Shown in pieces: positions 49,950 through 58,426 of a DNA stretch of 64,000 nucleotides. The DNA comes from an uncultured Oscillospiraceae bacterium (lineage in GTDB: Bacteria; Bacillota; Clostridia; Oscillospirales; Ruminococcaceae). Position numbers and translations under genes: made by a program. Numbering within the stretch: the first letter of the stretch is position 1; every line of letters starts with the position of its first letter. The notes under the pieces were generated by a model. That model made no database searches and was not told the DNA's origin. It worked only from the letters and a program-made list of their open reading frames with translations. Location of the stretch: positions 1 through 64,000 of the forward strand of contig UQGL01000008.1 of NCBI GenBank assembly GCA_900540595.1. The letters run 5' to 3'.

Positions 49950-51410
49950 TTACTTCTTGTTCCGCTTTGCGATTTCGGCCTGCTCACGGGGCAGGTCCTT
50001 TTCAACAGTCCAGAACAGGATCAGGATCACGGCGCCGATGATGTAGCAGACCGTTTCAACCCAGATATAGCTGACCGAGATGGCCGCCTGCACACCGGCG
50101 GTCTGGGCTGCGGTGCCCAGCGCGACATCAGCGGCCTGATTGTAGCCGCTGCCGTTGAGCATAGCGCTGAAGATCGAGTTGCAGATGGGGGTGGCTGCGA
50201 CCATCAGCGAGCTGTAGATGCTCATCGTCAGGCCGTCCGTGCGGATGCCGGTGCGGTATTCGATATGGTCGATAACATCGGCGATCATTGCGAGGATCAG
50301 GTAGCAGGCCGGGGACGAGCCAAGGCACTTGAGCGCTACGCCGATGGCAACGGGAATGATATGACCGCCGCCAAGGCCGGCAATTACACCGCCCACAGCA
50401 CCCAGCGCCATGAACACGCCGCAGACCATCCGCTTGCCGAATTTGTTGGCGAGCGGCACGACAAACACGGCGGCCACAGCCATCGGGATCGCGCCCATGA
50501 TGCTGAGCAGGCTCTGCGAGGCACCCCAGGCGTCAGCATTGCCGAAGAAGGTGTTGTCCAGCACCCACTTGCAGTAGTAGCTCATCGAGCCGTTCTTCAT
50601 CGCGCCGCTCCACTGGAACAGCATGTAGAATGCCATGACGATCCACCACATACGGTCGCCGGTCACAGCCTTGAGCTGCTCACCCAGCGAGGCAGCCTTC
50701 TTCGGGGCGGCATCCTCGCCGCGGCCCTCCTCGGTGACACGCTCGCGGGTGAAAAGGAACTGCAGATAGATCGTGATCGCGCTGAAAATGGCCACTGCCA
50801 ACATGGCAACGAACCAGAGGTGCTGGTCCTCCTTCAGTGCGAAGGAAACGAGCATCGGGAACACCATCGAGCCGCAGCCCATGACGCCCAGACCCGCAAT
50901 GTTCGTGAAGGAGGCCAGTGCACCGCGCTGCTTGCTGTCACGGGTCGAAACCGGGATCATCGTAGAGTTGGCGGTGTTGTAGATGGGATAGGCCACGGCG
51001 TAGTAAAGGTTATAGGCAACCGCGATCCAGACCATCTTGGCCGCGCCCTCAAAGGGAACAACGAACATCAGCACGCTTGCGACCGAAAGCGTCAGCGCCG
51101 AGAGCAGAATCCACGGGCGGGCCTTGCCTGCCAGTGCGCGGGTGCGCTCAATCAGCTGGCCTACCACGAGGTTGGCCGCCACGATTAAGACGGTCGAAAT
51201 CAGCTGCAGCGTGGTCAGAAAGCCGAGATCCAGCTTGAGGACATCGGTAAAATAATTCTGCAGGATGCTTGTGAAAATACCGGAGGAAAGCAGTGCGCCG
51301 AACGGGCCGATAAAATAGCCGAGCAGCATTTCCGGCATTTTTACATCATCGCTCGTAATGCGGGACCGCGTCAGCGGGGACGACCAGAAATTGGATTTGG
51401 ATATAGCCAT
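49950..51410 (-). CDS. GPH-family sugar:cation symporter
   Basis: A 486-aa protein with twelve membrane segments, of the MelB/GPH type: YFIGPFGALLSSGIFTSILQNYFTDVL, the RARAxxGKARPWI loop and NTANSTMIPVSTRDSKQRGALA. The canonical DxxxDP in helix 2 is altered to NLVVGQLIERTR, so cation coupling may differ. Located between GH78 and GH3 and in the same direction, it probably imports a rhamnosylated or glucosylated compound or its hydrolysis product. Confidence 0.87.
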   Translation of the reverse strand: MAISKSNFWSSPLTRSRITSDDVKMPEMLLGYFIGPFGALLSSGIFTSILQNYFTDVLKLDLGFLTTLQLISTVLIVAANLVVGQLIERTRALAGKARPWILLSALTLSVASVLMFVVPFEGAAKMVWIAVAYNLYYAVAYPIYNTANSTMIPVSTRDSKQRGALASFTNIAGLGVMGCGSMVFPMLVSFALKEDQHLWFVAMLAVAIFSAITIYLQFLFTRERVTEEGRGEDAAPKKAASLGEQLKAVTGDRMWWIVMAFYMLFQWSGAMKNGSMSYYCKWVLDNTFFGNADAWGASQSLLSIMGAIPMAVAAVFVVPLANKFGKRMVCGVFMALGAVGGVIAGLGGGHIIPVAIGVALKCLGSSPACYLILAMIADVIDHIEYRTGIRTDGLTMSIYSSLMVAATPICNSIFSAMLNGSGYNQAADVALGTAAQTAGVQAAISVSYIWVETVCYIIGAVILILFWTVEKDLPREQAEIAKRNKK

Positions 51411-51460
51411 AAGAGAGGGGTCACTCCTTCTTTATCTGATAAGTTGTGGTCATGGTTTGC

Positions 51461-54010
51461 TCAAAGGCTGCCGCGCACTTCGTGTGTGCCGCTGCCGAGG
51501 GTGAGCTCCCCTGCCCCGGGCAGTAAGACGCTGCAGGCCGTGCCCATCGGCACTGTCACGCGGGCGGTGATCACACCGTCTGCAAGCTGCCACGCAGCAT
51601 GAATCTTGCCGTAAGGCGTATCAACGGTGCCATCGGCTTCGGTCAGACCGCCGCCGATGAGCGGTGCAAAGCGAAAACGCTTATACCCGGCCTCCAGCGG
51701 CTCAACGCCCAGCACGCGGCGGTAGAGGAAAGCGCCCACCGCACCGCTGGCGTAATGATTGTAGGAGATCATCTGGTCAGTGCCGTCATTGCTGATGTGA
51801 CACTCGCCATTCTCATCAAGGCCGTCCCAGCGCTCCCACACTGTTGTGGCGCCGACTCTGACCTCATACAGCCAGCCGGGGCATTGGGTGTTCAGCAGCA
51901 TCTTGAAGGCCGTGTCGGCATGTCCGCTGTCGGCCAGTGCAAACAGGATGTACGGTGTGCCGGGAAAGCCGGTGCCGATCTTGTAATCGTTCTTTTCAAC
52001 GAGCTGCACAAGGTTTTCGGCAGCCTTGGCGCGGACATTCTCAGGGAAGATGTTCAGGTACAGCGGCAGCACATAGGCGGTCTGGAACTCGTCCTTTACC
52101 CTGCCGCTGCCGTCCGTAAATACGCTGCAGTAGGCATCTGCCACCTTGCGGCTCAAATCCGTGTAAAGGGCGGCGTCCTGATCTTTGCCGAGGATGCGTG
52201 CAATCGCAGCCAACCGGCTGCTGGTGTAAAAAAGGCTGGCCGTGGCGGTGTATTTGCTGCGCGCCTGCCACTGGCTCATCTTGGGCACATCGGGCGCGAC
52301 CCAGTCGCCAAAGTGCAGGACGGACGGTGTGTGCCAGATATAGCGGTGCTTTCCGATGCCGAACCCTGCCCAGAAGCGGCAGGCCTTGACATATTTCTGC
52401 ATTGTGGGGTACATCGTGCGCAGAATGTCGATGCTGCCGGTCGCCTCGTAGAGCGCCCACGGCACATTCACGCAGGCATCGCCCCACCAGTCCACCGCCA
52501 TCTCAGGCATCGTGGCCGGGAATCCGTAGCCTTGTACGGGCACTGTGTTCGGAATGCCGCCGCCCGGCCGCTGCTCGGCCTTGACATCGCGCAGCCATTT
52601 CTCAAGAAAACGGCTCAACTCAAAGTTGTAAAGCGCTGTCGGTGCAAAGACATTGATGTCTCCGGTCCAGCCCATCCGCTCATCGCGCTGGGGGCAATCG
52701 GTCGGAATGTCAACAAAATTGGACTTTGCGCTCCATGTAATGTTGGACTGCAGCCGGTTGAGCAGCTCGTTTGAACAGTGGAAGGCTCCGGCGTGTGCCA
52801 CATCGGAGTAAAGGGCAACCGCCTCCACCTCGACATCCTCCGGCTTTACACCCTTGATTCCCGCATAGCGGAAGCCCATATAGGTGAAGCGCGGGCTGTA
52901 GGTCTGCTGACCGTCCCGGCAGGTGTAGGCTGCGGTGGCCTTGGCACTGCGCAGGAAGGTCGTATTCAGTGTGCCGTCCGGATTCAAGATTTCGGCGTGG
53001 CGCACCGTAATGATCTGACCGGCACTGCCCTGCAGCGATATGCGGATAACGCCTGCAAAGTTCTGGCCGAAGTCGTAGATCGTTTCCCCGTCCGGCGCGG
53101 TAGTGACGGCCACCGGCCTGAACACCTCATGGGCCGTGACCGGCGCGCCGTACTCTGCCGTAATGGCGGGGGTGATCTTCAGGGTCTCGGGGGCAGCGGC
53201 GTGCCAGCCATCCGTCTTATGGGTGGCATCATAGGTTTCACCGTCATACAGGTCGGCCATGCGGACGGGACCGTTCTCAGTGACCTCCCAGCTGCTGTCG
53301 GTTCCGATGACCTCCACACTGCCGTCAGCGTACTCGATACGCAGCTCGGCAAGCAGTGCCTGCCGGTCGGCAGTGACGCGGTTTTTGCGGGTAAAAACGA
53401 AGCTGCCAACGGCCCAGCCGCCTGCCACCGTGGCAGTCAGCGTGTCATGGCCGGTCAAAAGCTCCGTTACATCGTAGGTCTGATACTGCAGATAGCTCTT
53501 GTAACTTGTAAAGCCGGGGGCAAAATACTGCCGCCCCAGCTTTTGGCCGTTCAGCTCTACCTCATAGATGCCCATAGCGGTTGCATAAAGCCGCGCACGG
53601 GCAATGGGCTTTGCGGTTTCAATCGTTTTGCGAAAGACCATCGGCACAGGGCTGACCTTGGCCTCGGTAAAGGTAAAGGCCGGGTCGCTGATCCACTGAC
53701 CGCGCCAAGGGGTCTCCATGCGGCCGGTTTCAAAGGTGGTTTCTGCCTCGGCGGCTGCACCGGTATTATCGGTGACCGTCAGCCGGACACCGTAGGTCGT
53801 AAAGGGCAGCAGCGTCGGCCCCTTGTAGGCGGTGCCGGTCTGGCCATCCTGAGGCAGATGAACATTCCAATCGCCGACCTGCAGAATGGCATCCGTAAGC
53901 TCGGCATCATTGCGGTCGCTTTGTACCGCGAAGCCGATGCGCGGCGCCGGGCAGTCAGTCACACAGCCTTGGGCCAGATGCTCCACAGTCAGGCGGGTGA
54001 TCTCCAACAT
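51461..54010 (-). CDS. Alpha-L-rhamnosidase (GH78)
   Basis: An 849-aa cytoplasmic enzyme with several beta-sandwich domains (1-370) and an (alpha/alpha)6 barrel. The conserved acid lies in DIPTDCPQRDERMGWTGD, the base Glu in TVWERWDGLD, and YNHYASGAVGAFLY is family-typical. It removes terminal rhamnose, for example from plant flavonoid glycosides or polysaccharides. The start at 54010 follows AAGGAGG; an upstream frame lacks a ribosome site. It is the first gene of the GH78-GPH-GH3-membrane protein operon. The 264 bp upstream carry no obvious regulator box. Confidence 0.92.
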   Translation of the reverse strand: MLEITRLTVEHLAQGCVTDCPAPRIGFAVQSDRNDAELTDAILQVGDWNVHLPQDGQTGTAYKGPTLLPFTTYGVRLTVTDNTGAAAEAETTFETGRMETPWRGQWISDPAFTFTEAKVSPVPMVFRKTIETAKPIARARLYATAMGIYEVELNGQKLGRQYFAPGFTSYKSYLQYQTYDVTELLTGHDTLTATVAGGWAVGSFVFTRKNRVTADRQALLAELRIEYADGSVEVIGTDSSWEVTENGPVRMADLYDGETYDATHKTDGWHAAAPETLKITPAITAEYGAPVTAHEVFRPVAVTTAPDGETIYDFGQNFAGVIRISLQGSAGQIITVRHAEILNPDGTLNTTFLRSAKATAAYTCRDGQQTYSPRFTYMGFRYAGIKGVKPEDVEVEAVALYSDVAHAGAFHCSNELLNRLQSNITWSAKSNFVDIPTDCPQRDERMGWTGDINVFAPTALYNFELSRFLEKWLRDVKAEQRPGGGIPNTVPVQGYGFPATMPEMAVDWWGDACVNVPWALYEATGSIDILRTMYPTMQKYVKACRFWAGFGIGKHRYIWHTPSVLHFGDWVAPDVPKMSQWQARSKYTATASLFYTSSRLAAIARILGKDQDAALYTDLSRKVADAYCSVFTDGSGRVKDEFQTAYVLPLYLNIFPENVRAKAAENLVQLVEKNDYKIGTGFPGTPYILFALADSGHADTAFKMLLNTQCPGWLYEVRVGATTVWERWDGLDENGECHISNDGTDQMISYNHYASGAVGAFLYRRVLGVEPLEAGYKRFRFAPLIGGGLTEADGTVDTPYGKIHAAWQLADGVITARVTVPMGTACSVLLPGAGELTLGSGTHEVRGSL

Positions 54011-54239
54011 TTGGGTTCCTCCTTCTTTGGCAGGGCTTAAACAGCATCCCTGCCGGGGTCGTCCTCTCTTTGATGTGAGTGTAGCATACCATGCTTTCTT
54101 GAAATCGGCACACATTTTGCACAAAATGCATGTTTTTTGGCATGAACTGAAAAAAGTTTCGTCGCCTTTCACAGGAAAACAGTCCTTCGATTTGTGCAGT
54201 CTGCGCATGAGAGGGGTATACCCCCCATGCAAACAAAAA

Positions 54240-54269
54240 GAGCCTGCCCGGATTGAACCGGGCAGGCTC
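54240..54269 (-). terminator. Terminator of the flotillin gene
   Basis: Perfect 12-bp stem GAGCCTGCCCGG / CCGGGCAGGCTC, followed on the minus strand by TTTTTG. Confidence 0.9.
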
Positions 54270-54274
54270 ACGGC

Positions 54275-55804
54275 TTATTCGGCCGTCACTTCGGTGGTTT
54301 TGTTTTCTTTGTTCTCGGGCTTGAGACTGTCCAATCCCGTTACATTGATGTTGCGGTCGGTCTTGGCCTGAATGCTGTTGGCGCGGACGATCTCCTTCAT
54401 GTCGATGCCGGTGGCCTCCTTCATGGCCTCAATGGTCTGGGCCATCAGCACCGGAACATTGCCGGAAATACCGGACACACCGCCAGCGTCACCACCAATG
54501 ATGGACACCTTGTCGATGGCGGACAGGGGCTGGGCAACACTCTTTGCAATGTCGGGCAGCACCTTGATCATCATTTCGGCAACGGCGGCATCGTTGTACT
54601 GCTTGTAGGCCTCCGCCTTCTGCTTCATCGCCTCGGCCTCAGCCAAACCCTTCTGGCGGATGGCCTCCGCCTCGGCACGGCCGACCAGTGCAATGCCCTC
54701 GGCCTCCTGCTGCTTGGCAAACTTTGCAGCCTCGGCGGCGCGCTCGGCCTCATACTTTTGCGCTTCGGCCTCCTTCTGGCGGCGGTAAAGCTCGGCATCG
54801 GCCTGCTTGCGAACCTCGGCGTCCAACTTGCGCTGCTGGACCTCTGCCTCCTGCGCGGCCAGATCGACCATCTTTTTCTGCTTGGCGATCTCGGCGTCTG
54901 CTTCGGACTCCTTGACCTCACGGGCACGCAGGTTGGTCTGGATCATACCGGCGGCCTGTGCATCGGCAGCAGCCTTGTCGGCCTCGGCCTTCAACTGGGA
55001 CTTTGCCAACTCTAACTCATTGTTGCGCTTGGCAATGGCAGTCTGGGCTTCGATCTCCTTTTCGTTGGCGGCCATGGCGGCGGCAGCCTTGGCGCAGGAT
55101 ACATCGCGCTCAGCCTCGGCCTTGGCAATCGAGGCACGCTTTTTCACAAGCTCCTCCTGCTCCACACCGATGGCTTCGATGACACCATGGTTATGCCCCA
55201 TCGCATCCACAGCGTCCTTGACATCCTGCACATTGAAGGTCACAACCTCCAGACCCATCTTGGCAAGGTCGGGGCGGGCGTTTTCGACCACGCTGACTGC
55301 CATCTGCTTGCGGTTAGTCAGAATCTGGTCGACCGTCATCTCACTGACGATCTCACGCAGGTTGCCCTGCAGCACATCATTGATCTTTTCATTGATATGC
55401 GCCTCGTCCATTCCGAGGAAGTTCGAGATCGCAGACTGCTGGCGGGAGTTGATGTACTTTTTGATGTCATCATACCCGGCTGCACGAACTTCATCCTCCG
55501 AGACGGTCGAGTTTTCGCTGTAGACCTGCACAGTGACTACGCTGTCCAGCCAGAGGGAAACGCCCTCCTTGGTTTTGACGCCCGTTTCCGGCGTCTTGAC
55601 ATCAATTTTCAAAAGGCGCATGTTCAGCCGGTCGGCGCGCTGCACAACGGGCAGGACAAAAACGCCGCGGCCGCATACGACCTTGGGGCGGGCCAGCCCG
55701 AGACCGGTCACAACGATCGCCTGAGTCGGCGGGGCTTTCTTATAGCAGAGAAAGCAGAATACGATGAGAGCCGCTGCCACGGCTGCAGCAATGATGATAG
55801 CCAT
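54275..55804 (-). CDS. floT: Flotillin-like membrane scaffold protein
   Basis: A 509-aa protein: an N-terminal membrane hairpin (residues 3-20), then an SPFH/band-7 domain (to about 190), then a long Ala/Glu/Lys coiled coil with repeated AEAE/AxAEA (about 220-425) and the terminal oligomerisation region. Bacterial flotillins organise lipid domains and membrane-protein assembly. A single gene with GAAGGAGG ribosome site. The usual partner, an NfeD-like protein, is not adjacent. Confidence 0.93.
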   Translation of the reverse strand: MAIIIAAAVAAALIVFCFLCYKKAPPTQAIVVTGLGLARPKVVCGRGVFVLPVVQRADRLNMRLLKIDVKTPETGVKTKEGVSLWLDSVVTVQVYSENSTVSEDEVRAAGYDDIKKYINSRQQSAISNFLGMDEAHINEKINDVLQGNLREIVSEMTVDQILTNRKQMAVSVVENARPDLAKMGLEVVTFNVQDVKDAVDAMGHNHGVIEAIGVEQEELVKKRASIAKAEAERDVSCAKAAAAMAANEKEIEAQTAIAKRNNELELAKSQLKAEADKAAADAQAAGMIQTNLRAREVKESEADAEIAKQKKMVDLAAQEAEVQQRKLDAEVRKQADAELYRRQKEAEAQKYEAERAAEAAKFAKQQEAEGIALVGRAEAEAIRQKGLAEAEAMKQKAEAYKQYNDAAVAEMMIKVLPDIAKSVAQPLSAIDKVSIIGGDAGGVSGISGNVPVLMAQTIEAMKEATGIDMKEIVRANSIQAKTDRNINVTGLDSLKPENKENKTTEVTAE

Positions 55805-55987
55805 AGATTTGTTCCTCCTTCAGAACGCCGGCCGCTGAACCGCGGCCGCGGTAACATCCGCATCAGCAGGTTATCTTGCTGATGTTGCTACCATTATAGC
55901 GGCCGCCCGCGTTCTGAAACAGGATGGAATTGGTGAAATAGGCCGTGTATTTTACTGCTGGCAGAGCATTTGTTTACGGTATCGCTC

Positions 55988-57370
55988 TTACATCGGCTGC
56001 GTATTGCTTTTCGGCGCGCCCGCGAGGATCTTGTTGAACCGGGTGAAGAAGGCGATGCTCGTTACAGCGGCAGCGATAATGTCGCTGACCGGCTCAGCCA
56101 GAAAGACAGCGAAAACCTTGTCGGGCATACAGTGCGGCAGAATAAAAATCAGTGGGATCAGCAGGATCAGCTTGCGCAGGCAGGCCATAAACAGGCTGAT
56201 TTTAGCCTGTCCCAGTGCCACAAAGCTTTGCTGGCAGGAGACCTGAAAGCCGCAGGAGAAGATGCCCGCCATATAAATGCTCATAGCCCAAGCCGTGTAG
56301 CTGACAAGCTCCGGATCAGTGGTGAAGATGCCCGCCAAAACCTGCGGGGCCAGCATGCTGACGACCCAGAACAAGGCCGCCAGTGCCACGCAGAAGCCGA
56401 ACTGCAGCCGGAAGGCCTGCTTCACGCGGTCGGTCTTGCCAGCGCCGAAGTTAAAGCTCATCAGCGGCTGGCCGCCCTGACAGATACCCTGCAGCGGCAT
56501 GGACAGAAGCTGTGATACGCTGGTGATGATGGTCATAGCGCCCACGGCCAGATCCCCGCCGTAGCGCGCAAGACTCGAGTTGAAGCTGATGGACAGAATG
56601 CTCTCGGTGGCGATCATTACAAAGGTGGACACGCCCAGCGCAAGGCAGGGCAGGATGATCCGCCGCTGCAGCGGCATATCCTTGGCACAGAGCTTTAATT
56701 TTGTGCGCTTCCCTGTCAGAAATTTCAGCACCCACAGAGCGCCTACGGCCTGACTGATGATGGTGGCAGTCGCCGCGCCCTTCACGCCCATATTCAGCAC
56801 GAAGATAAAGATCGGATCAAGAATGATGTTGCATACAGCGCCGATCACGGTGGTCAGCATACTGAAGGCAGCAAAGCCCTGTGTGGTAACAAAGGGGTTC
56901 ATGCCCAGCACGATCAGCACAAACACACTGCCCAAGACATAGATGCGGGCATAATCCAGCGCAAAGGGCAGCGTATTGGCGCTGGCACCAAACAGCACCA
57001 GCAGGCTGGGGGCTGCCAGATAAAACACAGCGGTCAGAACAACAGCCAGAATCAGCAGCAGCGTAAAGCAGTTGGCCATGATCTTTTCGGCAGTTTTATT
57101 GTCCCCGCGCCCCATGGCGATGGCGGCGCGCGGCGCACCGCCGGAGCCGCACAGCATCGCAAAGGCGGTGATCAGCATCAGAATTGGTGTGAACAGGCCC
57201 ACACCGGTCAGCGCGGCGGCACCCACATCAGCCATGTGGCCGATGTAAATGCGGTCCACAATGTTATACAGCAGGTTCACAACCTGCGCCACAACGGCGG
57301 GCAGCGCGAGCTGCAGCAGCAGCTTGGATACGCTGCCGGTGCCCATATCCTTGGTTTTTGCGGCAGTCAC
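55988..57370 (-). CDS. MATE-family exporter
   Basis: A 460-aa protein of twelve membrane segments: LYNIVDRIYIGHMADVGAAALTGVGLF in helix 2 and the second-half motif GICQGGQPLMSFNFGAGKTDRV. It exports cationic drugs or metabolites with Na+ or H+. The start is GTG behind AAGGAG. The leader carries a terminator-type hairpin directly before the ribosome site, so expression is probably controlled by attenuation. It is only distantly similar to the MATE at 32326. Confidence 0.9.
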   Translation of the reverse strand: MTAAKTKDMGTGSVSKLLLQLALPAVVAQVVNLLYNIVDRIYIGHMADVGAAALTGVGLFTPILMLITAFAMLCGSGGAPRAAIAMGRGDNKTAEKIMANCFTLLLILAVVLTAVFYLAAPSLLVLFGASANTLPFALDYARIYVLGSVFVLIVLGMNPFVTTQGFAAFSMLTTVIGAVCNIILDPIFIFVLNMGVKGAATATIISQAVGALWVLKFLTGKRTKLKLCAKDMPLQRRIILPCLALGVSTFVMIATESILSISFNSSLARYGGDLAVGAMTIITSVSQLLSMPLQGICQGGQPLMSFNFGAGKTDRVKQAFRLQFGFCVALAALFWVVSMLAPQVLAGIFTTDPELVSYTAWAMSIYMAGIFSCGFQVSCQQSFVALGQAKISLFMACLRKLILLIPLIFILPHCMPDKVFAVFLAEPVSDIIAAAVTSIAFFTRFNKILAGAPKSNTQPM

Positions 57371-57390
57371 TTACAACACTCCTTCAAAAA

Positions 57391-57462
57391 GGCGGCACCG
57401 CGCATTGGCTGCGATGCCGCCACAAATATCTTTATTTTACTCTATATGGGCAATCATTACAA
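57391..57462 (-). promoter_or_regulatory. MATE promoter and leader attenuator
   Basis: Minus-strand TTGTAA (57457-57462), a 17-bp spacer and TAAAAT (57434-57439). Soon after the predicted start, GGCGGCA pairs with TGCCGCC (57391-57421), followed by TTTTT and then the AAGGAG ribosome site. Confidence 0.6.
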
Positions 57463-57533
57463 GCCGAAGCCATACTCGTAATAATGTCCGGCTGCATCGC
57501 GGTAGGCGTAACTCTCTGCGGGAGGAAAACAGT

Positions 57534-57707
57534 ATTGCGGACACCGACAGGCACGGCCCTATCTGGCACGCCATTGATGCGTTTTTCAATGTGCGCGCCA
57601 ACCGTGAGACCCCAAGCGGCTGGGTGCTGGCCGTGCTGATTCTGCTGGCGGTTGTCATGCCGCCCACCATGCGCTATGTGGCAGAGCACCGCAACCGCAA
57701 AAAATAA
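57534..57707 (+). CDS. Small single-pass membrane protein with probable ATT start (57 aa)
   Basis: An open frame with a charged N-terminus (DTDRHGPIWHAIDAFF), one transmembrane segment (WVLAVLILLAVVMPP) and a basic tail (RYVAEHRNRKK). The only start at proper distance (8 nt) from the ribosome site GGGAGG is ATT at 57534; no in-frame ATG, GTG or TTG fits. A terminator follows the stop. Function unknown; it is divergent from the MATE gene, with overlapping promoters. Confidence 0.5.
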   Translation: MADTDRHGPIWHAIDAFFNVRANRETPSGWVLAVLILLAVVMPPTMRYVAEHRNRKK

Positions 57708-57716
57708 CTATGCCGT

Positions 57717-57763
57717 AACAACCGACCGCTGCATGCAAAAATTGCGCTGCGGTCGGTTGTTTG
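57717..57763 (+). terminator. Terminator of the small membrane protein gene
   Basis: 12-bp stem ACAACCGACCGC / GCGGTCGGTTGT with a long loop, then TTGG; moderate T tract. Confidence 0.6.
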
Positions 57764-57770
57764 GTATGCC

Positions 57771-57799
57771 TTGCAAGGCACGGCGGTATCCGCTATAAT
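57771..57799 (+). promoter_or_regulatory. Promoter of the decayed AraC gene
   Basis: TTGCAA (57771-57776), a 17-bp spacer and TATAAT (57794-57799), intact although the gene behind it is broken. Confidence 0.8.
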
Positions 57800-57832
57800 G
57801 AAAGCAGAAATTTATGATGTGAGTTGTCTTTT

Positions 57833-58268
57833 ATGCAGTTGGATCCGTTGCTTGTGCTGAAAAGACTGGCCACCGGTTATGATATCAAATGCCTGCGGGT
57901 CGCTGCTCCCTTTGCCGGGCTGGATGACTTTGACTATGGTCTGCGCAAGGCATTGGATCCCCAGTTTGATTGGGAGGCGTTCGGCAAACTGCTGATCGAA
58001 AACACCGCTGAGCATGTGCTTTATCAGCCCGTCGTACCTGTCCAGTCTCTTTAAGCAGGACACCGGCACCACCATTGTGGATTACATCAACTCTCAGCGT
58101 GTTGACCGTGCTGCTGTGCTGTTGGCTACGACTGACCGCAGCATTGCCGCCGTGGCTGCTGCAGTCGGTATTCTGGATGTGAACTACTTTACCAAGATCT
58201 TCAAAAAACAGCTCGGCACTACGCCGACCCAATACCGACGCGAAAAGAAAGCGATGCTGGGCCATTGA
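57833..58268 (+). pseudogene. AraC-family regulator, truncated and frameshifted
   Basis: The first frame starts at ATG 57833 and runs to a stop at 58054. The reading then continues in another frame as a clear AraC helix-turn-helix: ISPSYLSSLFKQDTGTTIVDYINSQRVDRA, then VGILDVNYFTKIFKKQLGTTPTQYRR. The switch lies close to 58013. The N-terminal part is only about 60 residues, much shorter than a normal sensor domain, so an internal deletion is likely too. It directly precedes the GH2 gene it probably once controlled. Confidence 0.8.
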
Positions 58269-58291
58269 TCTTCACCTTGTATACAAAAAAA

Positions 58292-58305
58292 TGTGAGAAA
58301 TCACA
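58292..58305. promoter_or_regulatory. TGTGA-N4-TCACA palindrome upstream of GH2
   Basis: A perfect 5-bp-arm palindrome with GAAA centre, 120 bp before the GH2 start. It resembles Crp/Fnr- or LacI-type sites. The GH2 promoter itself shows a TACACT -10 near 58352 but no good -35, as expected for activator-dependent transcription. Confidence 0.45.
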
Positions 58306-58426
58306 GCAAAAAAATACGATTCCGTCTTAAAAATGTTCTACCCTGCCCTGCTGCTTTCATGGTACACTGATTACAGAATGAGACAAGAACAAAGCCCCTA
58401 AGGCAAACACCGAAAGGAGATTTTTC

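Noticed and set aside
53955..54271. N-terminal extension of the rhamnosidase
   Set aside because: The extra residues are Cys/Lys-rich and unlike the family; the ATG at 54010 has a strong ribosome site.
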